In this document: piece by piece, positions 1-9,338 of the stretch
Position numbering within the stretch: the stretch's first letter is position 1
Layout: each line of letters opens with the position of its first letter
From: Actinoplanes italicus
Lineage (GTDB): Bacteria; Actinomycetota; Actinomycetes; Mycobacteriales; Micromonosporaceae
NCBI RefSeq assembly: GCF_003001815.1
Contig: NZ_PVMZ01000001.1
Location: 558,001 to 622,000, forward strand
Direction of reading: 5' to 3'
Length of the DNA stretch: 64,000 bases
Notes under the pieces: model-generated
Told to the model about the DNA's origin: nothing
Databases searched by the model: none
The model's input: the letters and a program-made list of their open reading frames with translations, nothing else
Translations under genes and position numbers: made by a program

Positions 1-1242
1 CGCGTCGACCGTGCCGAACATCGTCCAGGTGTTGTCCTTGCGGGCCGAGTACGTGAGCGCGTACCGCAGCCCCCAGCCCTGGTAGGTGGGCCGCCGCGAG
101 GCGACAAGCGCCGCGACGCCGGAGACCAGCGGTGCCGCGAACGACGTGCCCTGCACGTGGTACCCGTACAACCGGTCCCAGCACTCGTCGCCCGCGGACG
201 CGTTGTCGAAGCAGTAGGTCCCGTTGCGGGTCATGGCTGCCGTGATGCCCGGCGCGGAGACGTCCACCCAGTTGCCGAAGCTGGAGAAGCCGGCCCGGGC
301 GGTGGTCCCGCCGCTACGCGTGTTGGACGCACCGACCGCCAGCACGTCGGGGTACGCGGCGGGGTACTGCCACGTCGAGGTCCCCTCGTTGCCGGCCGCC
401 GCGACGACCAGCGCGCCCTTGGCGTTGGCCCAGGCCACCGCGTCCTTCATCACCGGCGAGGAAGCCGGGCCGCCGAGCGACAGGTTGATCACCTTGGCGC
501 CCTGACCGGCCGCCCAGATGACGCCCTCGGCGATGTCGGAGTGCCAGCCGCTGCCGCTGCTGTCGAGCACCTTGACCGGCAGGATCTCGCACTGCGCGCA
601 GACACCGGCCATGCCCGTGCCGTTGTTCGGCGTCGCGGCGATCAGCGAGGCCACCATGGTGCCGTGGCCCTCGTCGTCGGAGGGGTCGGAGTCGCCGCTC
701 TCGACGAAGTCGTAGCCCGGCAGAACCTTGCCGGTCAGATCACCGACCTCGCTCACGCCGGTGTCGACGACCGCGACCTTGACCTTGGCGCCGGTCGTGG
801 TGTCCCAGGCGGCCGGGACCCGCAACTGAGCGAGTTCCGGCTGCCGGCCCTGGACGAACAGCGGGTCGTCCGGGGCCACGTCCATCTTCTTGACCTGCGG
901 ATCGACCTGGACGTACGAGACGTTCGGGTCGAGCTTGAGGGCCGCCGTCAGGGCTGCCGCGCGACTGCTCGGCACCTGGATCGACTTGGCCCGGATCTCA
1001 CTGAGCAGGCGGCGTGCGGTGCTGCCGCCGGCACTGTCGGCCTGGGCCAGGCCGAACCGGCTCAGGGTGGGAAGTGTGACATCCGCCTCGACGCCCGGCC
1101 GCAGGCCGACCAGGAGACGGACGGGAAGCTCGCGGCCGGCACCCGTGACCGAGGCGCCCGCGACCGGCGCGAGAACGCTGCCCGTGACGAGCGCAGTGGT
1201 GGCGACGAGACCGACGACGATCCGTCGGCGAGTGGATTTCAT
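1..1242 (-). CDS. Secreted S8 (subtilisin-like) serine peptidase, 3' end cut by the window edge
   Basis: A subtilase exported by the Sec route. The 414 codons present start with MKSTRRR and a hydrophobic stretch ending near ALA/AGA (residues 1-31), followed by an I9-type propeptide region (about 40-120). The catalytic triad is visible: Asp160 in VAVVDTG, His193 in DEGHGT and Ser367 in GTSFAAP, with the oxyanion Asn285 in AAGNEG. Cys pairs occur around residues 215-218 and 344-354. The reading frame is open to base 1, so the C-terminus, perhaps with a cell-wall or membrane anchor as in mycosins, lies outside the window. It is divergent from the LCP gene. The family is certain and the substrate is unknown. 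Confidence 0.93.
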   Translation of the reverse strand, partial: MKSTRRRIVVGLVATTALVTGSVLAPVAGASVTGAGRELPVRLLVGLRPGVEADVTLPTLSRFGLAQADSAGGSTARRLLSEIRAKSIQVPSSRAAALTAALKLDPNVSYVQVDPQVKKMDVAPDDPLFVQGRQPELAQLRVPAAWDTTTGAKVKVAVVDTGVSEVGDLTGKVLPGYDFVESGDSDPSDDEGHGTMVASLIAATPNNGTGMAGVCAQCEILPVKVLDSSGSGWHSDIAEGVIWAAGQGAKVINLSLGGPASSPVMKDAVAWANAKGALVVAAAGNEGTSTWQYPAAYPDVLAVGASNTRSGGTTARAGFSSFGNWVDVSAPGITAAMTRNGTYCFDNASAGDECWDRLYGYHVQGTSFAAPLVSGVAALVASRRPTYQGWGLRYALTYSARKDNTWTMFGTVDA

Positions 1243-1373
1243 TCTTGGATTGCCTCCCCGTGGGGCGATCCGCCGCGGACCGGCGAATCGCCGCGCCAGC
1301 GTACCGGTGATCTTCAATCTGGCAATAGCCCGCGGCATTGAGCGTCACCGGCTTCTCATTTACTGTTCGCGCT

Positions 1374-2471
1374 ATGCGGAATAGCAAGATCACCTGGTCG
1401 ATCGTGGCCGGCACTGCCGTGGCCCTGGTCGCCGGAGTGGGCGTCGCCATCGCGGTCAGCCGGGACTCGTCCGGGCCCGCCGCCGCGCCGGGAGCGTCCA
1501 CGAGCGCCGCGCCGGCCGTCAGCAGCACCCCGAGCGCCTCTCCCGCGCCGTCCCCCGGCGCTGACATCAAAGGGCCGCTCGACCTGGTACTGATCGGTGT
1601 GGACACCCGGGTGAGCATCCCCGGCTACGAGCCGCACGCCGACACGATCATGCTGCTCCACGTGGAGGCCGATCTGCAGTCGGGCTACTTGTACTCTTTG
1701 CCGCGAGATCTCCGGGTCGACATTCCGGCGTACAAGAAGTCCGGATTCCGTGGCGGACGACACAAGATCACCGAAGCGATGAGCCGGGGATCCCGAATGC
1801 CCGGTTCTAACAAGAAAAGCGTCGAGCAGGGTTACGAACTGCTCACGAAAGCTCTCAGTGCGTATACCGGCATCAAGACTTTCCACGGCGGGGCGATCCT
1901 CAATTTCCAGGGCCTCGACAAGCTCGTCGACGAGCTTGGCGGCATCGATCTGGTGGTCGACCAGAAGGTGAAGTCGCGGCACCGCAGGCCGGACGGCAAG
2001 ATGCGGCCGTCCTCCGGCAGCAACTACTACGGGCCGCAGGCGACCTACCTGCCGGGCCGGCGGCACCTGACCGGCTGGCAGGCGCTCGACTACGGGCGCC
2101 AGCGGTACGGGCTGCCCAATGGCGACTACGACCGGCAGCGGCACCACCGGCAGCTGGTCGAGGCGATTCTCGACAAGGGACTGTCGCAGGGGCTCGAGGA
2201 CCCGGCCAAGCTCCGCTCGGTCATGGACGCCCTCGGCCAGTCACTCGTCTACGTGGGCGGTCGTACCCCCTTCGAGTACGCCTACGCGCTCCGCGATCTC
2301 GACGCTTCGAAGATCACCACGGTGTCGCTGCCCGGCGAGGGCGTCGGCAGCGGCGGCGGATACCTGGGTGAGCAGCTCAAGGCGGAGGGACGCGGGTTCG
2401 TCAACGCGGTGGCCAAGGGTGATCACGTCGCGTACCTGAGGTCGCACCCGAAACTCGTCGACAAGGGCTAG
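1374..2471 (+). CDS. LytR-CpsA-Psr (LCP) family cell-wall glycopolymer ligase
   Basis: LCP enzymes transfer lipid-linked glycopolymers such as teichoic acids or arabinogalactan-like chains to peptidoglycan outside the membrane. The 365-aa protein starts MRNSK with one N-terminal membrane anchor (about residues 8-28), then a Ser/Ala/Pro linker, then the LCP domain (about 65-290). Family residues seen are Asp/Arg in HADTIMLL and SLPRDLRVDIP, the late arginines in GRQRYG and the DxxRQ run in DYDRQRHHRQ. An in-frame upstream GTG at 1338 would add 12 residues in front of the basic start, so I chose the ATG at 1374. It lies 16 bp upstream of the M1 peptidase gene and is probably co-transcribed with it. 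Confidence 0.9.
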   Translation: MRNSKITWSIVAGTAVALVAGVGVAIAVSRDSSGPAAAPGASTSAAPAVSSTPSASPAPSPGADIKGPLDLVLIGVDTRVSIPGYEPHADTIMLLHVEADLQSGYLYSLPRDLRVDIPAYKKSGFRGGRHKITEAMSRGSRMPGSNKKSVEQGYELLTKALSAYTGIKTFHGGAILNFQGLDKLVDELGGIDLVVDQKVKSRHRRPDGKMRPSSGSNYYGPQATYLPGRRHLTGWQALDYGRQRYGLPNGDYDRQRHHRQLVEAILDKGLSQGLEDPAKLRSVMDALGQSLVYVGGRTPFEYAYALRDLDASKITTVSLPGEGVGSGGGYLGEQLKAEGRGFVNAVAKGDHVAYLRSHPKLVDKG

Positions 2472-2487
2472 ACGTACCCTCGGAGTC

Positions 2488-3900
2488 ATGAAGCTACGGG
2501 TGGGCGGGCTGGTCGTGCTGTTGGCACTCTGCGGGTGCTCGCCCGTCGAGGACGACCCGGCGCCCACCCCCACGACGAGCGCCCCCGGTTTCCGGCCAGG
2601 GGCGGACGGCGCGGGCGACCCCTACTTCCCGAAGTACGGCAACGGCGGCTACGACGTCGGCGGCTACGACCTGGCCCTGCGCTACGACCCGTCGTCCGGC
2701 CGCCTGGAGGGCACCGCGACGCTCACCGCGACCGCGACCCACGACCTGTCCCGGTTCAACCTCGATCTGGCCGGTCTGAGCGCCACCGAGGTCACCGTCG
2801 ACGGGGCCGCCGCGAAGGCCACGGCCGAGGGCGCCGAGCTGATCGTCACCCCCGCCGCCGGCATTCCGTCCGGCCGCGGGTTCACCGTCGTCGTCACCTA
2901 CGGCGGCACCCCCACGCCCACCAAGAACGACACCCTCGGCACCAGCGGCTGGCTCCGCGACGGCAGCTCGGGCGCGATCGCGCTGGGTCAGCCCGAGTCG
3001 GCGAGCACCTGGTTCCCGGTCAACGACCATCCGTCGGACAAGGCGACCCTCAAACTGGCGATGACCGTGCCGGACGGGGTCGAGGCGATCGCGAACGGCG
3101 TGCCCGGCAAGCACGACACCAAGGACGGCTGGACCACCTGGCGCTGGACCGAGGAGTCGCCGATGGCGAGCTATCTCTCCACCGTGGTGATCGGCCAGTA
3201 CCGGATCACCGAGTCCGTCCACGCCGGACGGCCGATGGTCATCGCGGTCCCCCAGTCGATGCCAGCCTCCGACCCGGCCGTGAAGTCGCTGGCCAAGACC
3301 GGTGAGATCACCGACTTCCTGGAGACGCAGTTCGGGCCGTACCCGTTCAAGGCCAACGGCGGCGTGGTCGTCGAGGAGGAGAAGATCCGGTACGCGCTGG
3401 AGACCCAGTCGCGGCCGGTCTACGGCAACCTGTTCTTCTTCGGCGGCGAGAACACCGGGGTGGTCGCGCACGAGCTGGCCCACCAGTGGTTCGGCGACAG
3501 CGTCGCACTCGCCCGCTGGCAGGACATCTGGCTCAACGAGGGCTTCGCCACCTACGCCGAGTGGCTGTGGTCCGAGCACGACGGCGACGACACCGCGCAG
3601 GAGATCTTCGACCGCACGTACGCGAGCTTCAACTGGAACGAAGCGCCCGGCGACCCGACTCCGCGCCGGCTGTTCGGCTCGGCCGTCTACCAGCGCGGCG
3701 GCATGACGGTCCACGCGCTACGCAAGACCATGGGCGATGACGCGTTCTTCAAGCTGGTCAAATCCTGGACGGCCGAACATCGCGACGGCAACGTGACTAC
3801 GGACCAGTTCATCACGGCGGCCTCATCCGCGGCGGGGCGTGACCTTGCGCCCTTCTTCAAGGCCTGGTTGACAGACCCGACAAAACCCCCAAAGCCCTAA
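2488..3900 (+). CDS. M1 family zinc metallopeptidase, predicted lipoprotein
   Basis: A zinc aminopeptidase-type hydrolase predicted to be tethered outside the cell. The 470-aa protein begins with a short signal peptide ending in a lipobox (LLALCGCSP). A beta-rich N-domain resembling the M1 N-terminal domain (about 50-250) precedes the catalytic domain. The zinc motif is complete: His328 and His332 in HELAHQWFG and Glu351 in LNEGFATY. A later Tyr in VYQRGGM matches the transition-state tyrosine. The usual GAMEN exopeptidase motif is replaced by a divergent ALETQ, so aminopeptidase specificity is inferred. It is shorter than classical PepN because it lacks the C-terminal helical domain. Confidence 0.92.
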   Translation: MKLRVGGLVVLLALCGCSPVEDDPAPTPTTSAPGFRPGADGAGDPYFPKYGNGGYDVGGYDLALRYDPSSGRLEGTATLTATATHDLSRFNLDLAGLSATEVTVDGAAAKATAEGAELIVTPAAGIPSGRGFTVVVTYGGTPTPTKNDTLGTSGWLRDGSSGAIALGQPESASTWFPVNDHPSDKATLKLAMTVPDGVEAIANGVPGKHDTKDGWTTWRWTEESPMASYLSTVVIGQYRITESVHAGRPMVIAVPQSMPASDPAVKSLAKTGEITDFLETQFGPYPFKANGGVVVEEEKIRYALETQSRPVYGNLFFFGGENTGVVAHELAHQWFGDSVALARWQDIWLNEGFATYAEWLWSEHDGDDTAQEIFDRTYASFNWNEAPGDPTPRRLFGSAVYQRGGMTVHALRKTMGDDAFFKLVKSWTAEHRDGNVTTDQFITAASSAAGRDLAPFFKAWLTDPTKPPKP

Positions 3901-4115
3901 TATCGTACGGCTACGCGGAGCACCCGCCTCCGAAGCGACGTGATCCCGGCGCAAGGCCCCAACGCCGCCGCCGGGCTGTTGCCCGCGCACCCTCACCCCG
4001 GCCCTGTGACCTTCCGCCGCCCCAGCCACCCCAACCTCACAAGATCGTCGCGAGCGGGCCTGGCGGCGCGGAAGGCACGGGCCGCACGGAAGGCACGGGC
4101 GGCTCGGGGAATGAG

Positions 4116-4145
4116 AACGGCGAGCCCCTAGCGGGGCTCGCCGTT
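4116..4145 (-). terminator. Perfect 13-bp hairpin after guaB3
   Basis: AACGGCGAGCCCC at 4116-4128 pairs perfectly with 4133-4145 around a TAGC loop. It lies 15 bp beyond the guaB3 stop and about 215 bp after the M1 peptidase stop, so it can serve both converging genes. No strong U tract follows, which is common in high-GC actinobacteria. Just upstream, 4068-4085 and 4086-4103 form a tandem 18-bp direct repeat with two mismatches. Confidence 0.75.
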
Positions 4146-4160
4146 CGCGGGTTCGGGCGA

Positions 4161-5282
4161 TCAGGCCCTGTCGAGCACCAGCGCGACCTTCTGGAACTCC
4201 TTGACGTCGCGGTAGCCACACTTGGCCATCGCGCGCTTCAGGCCGCCGAAGAGGTTGAGCTGGCCGTTGGGACTGTTCGCCGGGCCGTAGAGGACCTCCT
4301 CCAGCGTGCCGTCCGGCTCACCGGCGATGCAGAAGCCCCCGCGCGGAAGAGCCGGGTGCGAAGCGGCCGAGTGCCACCACGCGCCGCCGGCGGGAGCGCC
4401 CTCGGCCAGCGACAGCGGCTCGCCGAGCATGACGGCGTCGGCTCCGCAGGCGATGGCCTTGGCGATGTCGCCGCTCGTGGCGATACCGCCGTCGGCGATC
4501 AGGTGGACGTACCGGCCGCCGGTCTCGTCGAGGTAGTCACGGCGGGCGGCCGCCGCGTCGGCGATCGCGGTGGCCATCGGCACCCGGATGCCGAGGACGG
4601 TGTCCGTCGTGGACCACTCGTCGGCGCCGATACCGACGATGACGCCGGCCGCGCCGGTGCGCATCAGGTGCAGGGCCGTCTTGTAGTCGGTGCAGCCGCC
4701 GACGATGACCGGCAGGTCGAGGTCGGCGATGAACTCCTTGAGGTTCAGCGGTTCGTCCGTCGTGGACACGTGTTCGGCCGAGACCAGGGTGCCCTGGATG
4801 ACCAGCAGGTCGACGCCGGCGTCCAGCACCACCGGGGCGAGCGCCAGGGTGTGCTGCGGTGACACCCGGACGGCCGCGGTGACGCCGGCCGCACGGATCT
4901 CGCGGACCCGCTCGGTGATCAGCTCCGGCTTGATCGGCTCGGCGTAGACCTCCTGCAGGCGCCGGGTGGCGTCCGCGTCCTCGTCGAGCGAGGCCAGCTC
5001 CTCGAGGATCTTGGTCGGGTTCTCGTAACGCGTCCAGAGGCCCTCGGCGTTGAGCACCCCCAGGCCACCGAGGCGGCCCAGGGCGATCACCGACTCGGGG
5101 CTCTGGGTGGCGTCCGACGGGTGCGCGACGCAGGGGATCTTGAAGGGGTACGCGTCGAGCTTCCACTCGGTCGACACGTCGTCCACGTCGCGGGTGCGAC
5201 GGCTCGGAACGATGGCGATGTCGTCCAGGTGGTAGCCGCGCTGGGCGGTCTTACCGAGGCCGATCTCCACGACGTCACGCAT
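4161..5282 (-). CDS. guaB3: GuaB3 family IMP dehydrogenase-related protein
   Basis: The actinobacterial paralogue of IMP dehydrogenase. It keeps the TIM barrel and lacks CBS domains (373 aa). It starts MRDVVEIGLGKTAQRG with an ATG at 5282. Phosphate-binding glycine motifs (VIVGIGAD, IADGGI, MLGEPL) are present. It follows guaB with a 27-bp gap in the same orientation, the conserved guaB-guaB3 arrangement of actinobacteria. A GMP reductase-like activity has been proposed for this family, and nothing in the sequence settles its substrate. Confidence 0.92.
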   Translation of the reverse strand: MRDVVEIGLGKTAQRGYHLDDIAIVPSRRTRDVDDVSTEWKLDAYPFKIPCVAHPSDATQSPESVIALGRLGGLGVLNAEGLWTRYENPTKILEELASLDEDADATRRLQEVYAEPIKPELITERVREIRAAGVTAAVRVSPQHTLALAPVVLDAGVDLLVIQGTLVSAEHVSTTDEPLNLKEFIADLDLPVIVGGCTDYKTALHLMRTGAAGVIVGIGADEWSTTDTVLGIRVPMATAIADAAAARRDYLDETGGRYVHLIADGGIATSGDIAKAIACGADAVMLGEPLSLAEGAPAGGAWWHSAASHPALPRGGFCIAGEPDGTLEEVLYGPANSPNGQLNLFGGLKRAMAKCGYRDVKEFQKVALVLDRA

Positions 5283-5309
5283 GGCCCGGTTGTCCTATCT
5301 AGGGGAGGT

Positions 5310-6800
<1,491 letters not shown>

Positions 6801-6911
6801 TCATTCCCTAGAGAAGAGGCGGAGTTCATCATCCTACCCATCCCGGACGGGGCACCCGGGCGGCGGACAGAACGTGCGGGCCAGCACACTCGCTCGGGAG
6901 GTGAGTACGGT

Positions 6912-7319
6912 ATGGGGGTGCAAGATGAGCCCATCGACCCGTTCAACGGCGACCCGACCGACCCGGCCGCCGAGCTCGACGACCTCAACGAGGACGCCGA
7001 GTCCGAACCGCTGACCGAGGAAGAGCGGCAGGACGTCCTGGAGGACCTCTCCGACCTGGAGATCTACCAGGCGCTGCTCAGCCCGACGGGCATCCGCGGG
7101 CTGGTGATCGAGTGCGAGGACTGCCACGAGCCGCACTACTTCGACTGGGACCTGCTCAGGGGCAATCTGCGCCACCTGCTGAGCAGCGGCCGCCCACGGG
7201 TCCACGAGCCGGCCTACGACCCCGACCCCGACCACTACGTCACCTGGGAGTACGCCCGAGGCTACGCCGACGGAGTACACGACACCCTCACAGAGGGCTC
7301 AGACGACGAAACCCCCTGA
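6912..7319 (+). CDS. DUF5319 family acidic protein
   Basis: A 135-aa actinobacterial protein of unknown function, very acidic in its N-terminal half (start MGVQDEPID). A Cys-x2-Cys pair (IECEDCHEPHYFDWD, about residues 60-75) could bind metal. The ATG at 6912 is preceded by GGGAGG at good spacing; the long open frame upstream is antisense to guaB and guaB3 and was ignored. Orthologues sit divergent from guaB in mycobacteria (the Rv3412 position) and Streptomyces, so the locus is syntenic. No function is assigned. Confidence 0.85.
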   Translation: MGVQDEPIDPFNGDPTDPAAELDDLNEDAESEPLTEEERQDVLEDLSDLEIYQALLSPTGIRGLVIECEDCHEPHYFDWDLLRGNLRHLLSSGRPRVHEPAYDPDPDHYVTWEYARGYADGVHDTLTEGSDDETP

Positions 7320-7438
7320 AAACAAGAGGCCAAAGGCAAAGGCCGAAACCTAAGGGCTGACCCAGGCGTACGCAGTCACGCCGCCCCGCGCAGGTACCCG
7401 TACTTTTTCAGTGCGCACGGAGCCACGTAACCACCCGC

Positions 7439-7538
7439 AAAATGCCGCCGGTGATGAGGCAGTCGATTTGCCGACGCCCAGCGGGGTTTGCCGGGTGGCG
7501 GGAAATCGCCTGCCTCATCACCGGTTACAAGGCATTTT
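7439..7538. repeat. 100-bp imperfect palindrome between convergent genes
   Basis: AAAATGCC at 7439-7446 and a 22-nt block (7448-7469, containing GGTGATGAGGCAG) recur in inverted form at 7503-7524 and 7531-7538. The inner arms differ at one position, and the right side carries a 6-nt insert (TTACAA) between the arms. The 33-nt centre is GC-rich and partly self-complementary. The arms are more AT-rich than the surroundings. It could be a bidirectional terminator, a REP/MITE-like element or a structured RNA. No second copy was noticed in the window. Confidence 0.7.
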
Positions 7539-7642
7539 GCCGCTGAGCGAAGCGGAGCAATCAAGCACAGCTCGGTGACCAAGCCGCCAACCGGGCCCAC
7601 CGGCCGAGCGTCCCAACACCCCCTCAGCCCCCGAGGTGACCT

Positions 7643-7677
7643 GCCCGGCTCACCTCCAGCACCGAGGTGACCCGGGC
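7643..7677 (-). terminator. 14-bp hairpin downstream of the BldM-like gene
   Basis: GCCCGGCTCACCTC (7643-7656) pairs with 7664-7677 across a 7-nt loop with a single C/C mismatch. An extra GAGGTGA half-site at 7633-7639 could pair alternatively with the same TCACCTC. It starts about 30 bp beyond the stop of the minus-strand regulator and is a likely transcription terminator. The rest of 7320-7706 holds the palindrome described separately and no supported gene. Confidence 0.65.
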
Positions 7678-7706
7678 GCCGCCCGGTCGACCCCGCCCGC
7701 CAGTCG

Positions 7707-8561
7707 CTAAGCCACCAGCCCAGCCCGGAACCCCGCAGCCACGGCATGTGCCCGGTCCCGGGCCCCAAGCTTCCGGAACAGCCTCCGAGCATGTGTCTTG
7801 ACGGTGTCCTCGGAGACGAACAGCTCCCGCCCGATCTCCGCGTTGCTCTTCCCGTCCGCCATCCCCCGCAGCACCTGGAGCTCGCGTTCGGTGAGCGTGA
7901 GCCGCCGCCCCGCCGGCTGCGCGTCGGCCATACCGACACCGCCTTCGTTGCCCGGCCAGGCCACCATCGGCCGCCCGGTGGCCGGGTCGATCGGTGCGTC
8001 GCCACGCTGCGACGGAACCATCGGCGCGTTGGGGCCGAGCATCGCCGGCACCGCGGCCGCGTTGTGTACACCGATGCCGCCAGGCCCCTGCTGGTACTGA
8101 CCCCGGGCCGCTGGGGAGTTGTTGTTGCGCACGCCGCCGGCCACGGTGGCCGGTTGCGCGTTGGCGCCGTTGATCGGCATGCCCTGCGGGCGTACCGGCA
8201 ACAGCAGCAGGAGCAGCGCCTTCGCCACGACGCTGACCAGGTCGTGCTCGACGCCGCGGATCACGCCGCGGGCACCGGCGGCGACCGCCGCCGCGGCGAC
8301 CCGCGGATCTTCAGCCCCGAAGAGCACCACCTGTGCCTGCGGGGCGCGGGCTAGTACGCGCCGGGTGAAACCGACGCTGTCGGGCCGGGTCACGGCGGTG
8401 TCGGCCAGGACCACTTCGGCGGGCCGTTCCGCCAGTCGGATCATGGCCTCGGTCTCGCTGACCGCGGTCCGGACGACGCCGGTCATGCCGAGCCGGGCCG
8501 CGGTCGACGCGACGGTTTGGGCCGCCAGCGGGGTTCGGACGCACACGAGGACGGTACGCAC
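7707..8561 (-). CDS. bldM: BldM-like atypical response regulator (LuxR/NarL output)
   Basis: A predicted developmental transcription factor. The C-terminal 65 residues form a NarL/LuxR helix-turn-helix (LTERELQVLRGMADG, SNAEIGRELFVSEDTVKTHA) that closely resembles Streptomyces BldM as I recall it. The N-terminal receiver-like domain (1-125) keeps Asp54, but the acidic pair is Val8-Arg9 and the conserved Lys is missing, so phosphorylation is doubtful. A low-complexity Asn/Gln/Gly/Ala/Pro linker of about 85 residues makes it 284 aa, against about 200 for BldM. The start is GTG with AAGGAGG upstream. It is divergent from the WhiD-like gene, as bldM and whiD are neighbours in Streptomyces. Confidence 0.85.
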   Translation of the reverse strand: MRTVLVCVRTPLAAQTVASTAARLGMTGVVRTAVSETEAMIRLAERPAEVVLADTAVTRPDSVGFTRRVLARAPQAQVVLFGAEDPRVAAAAVAAGARGVIRGVEHDLVSVVAKALLLLLLPVRPQGMPINGANAQPATVAGGVRNNNSPAARGQYQQGPGGIGVHNAAAVPAMLGPNAPMVPSQRGDAPIDPATGRPMVAWPGNEGGVGMADAQPAGRRLTLTERELQVLRGMADGKSNAEIGRELFVSEDTVKTHARRLFRKLGARDRAHAVAAGFRAGLVA

Positions 8562-8792
8562 AGTGATCCTCCTTCTCTCTCAGAGGAGATCACGCGAGGG
8601 CCGCAGCATTACGCGCTTTAGATGGAAAAAACGGGAAAGAAAGGTATGACTTGCCACCCCTTTGCCATACCGCTCGCGAAGACATCGACATGGTGCGTGT
8701 GAGCCGGGGGTTGCTTGGGTACACCGGCGAAAGGCCGTTTCCAGGCCCCTCACGACGAACGCTCCGCGGTGCCGCGCGGGAGGAGGGTGTTG

Positions 8793-9179
8793 ATGTCGAA
8801 CGTTCGCAGGCTGCCCGGTCCCATCGCCGATCTCTGGGATTGGCAGAGACTGGGCCTCTGCCGGGGCCGGGACAGTGCACAGTTCTTCCACCCCGACGGC
8901 GAGCGCGGGTCGTCCCGCAATCGCCGCGAGTCCAAGGCGAAGTCCATGTGCGGCGTCTGCCCGGTCCGGGCGGAGTGTGCCGCGCACGCCCTCGCCGTTC
9001 GCGAGCCGTACGGCGTGTGGGGAGGTTTCAGCGAATCGGAGCGGCTGCGGCTGCTCGCGGTCGGCTGGGAGGACCTTGCCGATCGTCACGGACGGGTCGA
9101 CCTGCTACGGCTCGAGGCACGCCTCGGCCGGCCCCACAAGACGGCGGTACCGGCGCAACGGCAGGCGCCTGCTGCCTGA
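8793..9179 (+). CDS. whiD: WhiB-family iron-sulfur regulator, WhiD/WhiB3 type
   Basis: A [4Fe-4S] transcription factor that partners the principal sigma factor in developmental or redox control. The 128-aa protein has the four cluster cysteines Cys23, Cys53, Cys56 and Cys62 (C-x29-C-x2-C-x5-C) and the family GVWGG turn. The N-terminus MSNVRRLPGPIADLWDWQ and the RAECAAHALAVREPYGVWGG block match WhiD closely. The ATG at 8793 has GGAGGAGGG upstream; an in-frame upstream ATG at 8715 lacks a site. Its 231-bp shared upstream region with the BldM-like gene should contain both promoters. Confidence 0.93.
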   Translation: MSNVRRLPGPIADLWDWQRLGLCRGRDSAQFFHPDGERGSSRNRRESKAKSMCGVCPVRAECAAHALAVREPYGVWGGFSESERLRLLAVGWEDLADRHGRVDLLRLEARLGRPHKTAVPAQRQAPAA

Positions 9180-9216
9180 CGCCGTCCGGCACGCGGCATC
9201 ACCACACGGCTTCCGG

Positions 9217-9268
9217 CACGGTCCTCCGAAGAGGGCCGTGTCGAGTGGTTCAGCGGTTCTTCAACCGC
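9217..9268. terminator. Two adjacent hairpins between convergent whiD and the sulfite-oxidase-fold gene
   Basis: CACGGTCCTC (9217-9226) pairs with 9231-9240 through a CGAA loop with one G-U pair. GCGGTT (9253-9258) pairs with AACCGC (9263-9268) around CTTC. Both lie in the 159-bp gap between convergent stops, so one terminator per strand is plausible. Confidence 0.55.
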
Positions 9269-9338
9269 ATTGGTGGACATGCAAGCCACCGTATGAGCGA
9301 CTTGCATCCGCGAGTCGGACCGAAAGTGCGGCTTTCAA

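Noticed and set aside
157..1341. Plus-strand open frame of 394 codons
   Set aside because: It is antisense to the subtilase, whose three catalytic motifs are intact on the minus strand; the plus-strand product has an Arg/Gly/Asp-rich composition typical of high-GC shadow frames.
7376..8071. Minus-strand frame of 231 codons around the palindrome
   Set aside because: It overlaps the BldM-like gene in another frame and reads Arg/Ser/Pro-rich noise through the palindrome.
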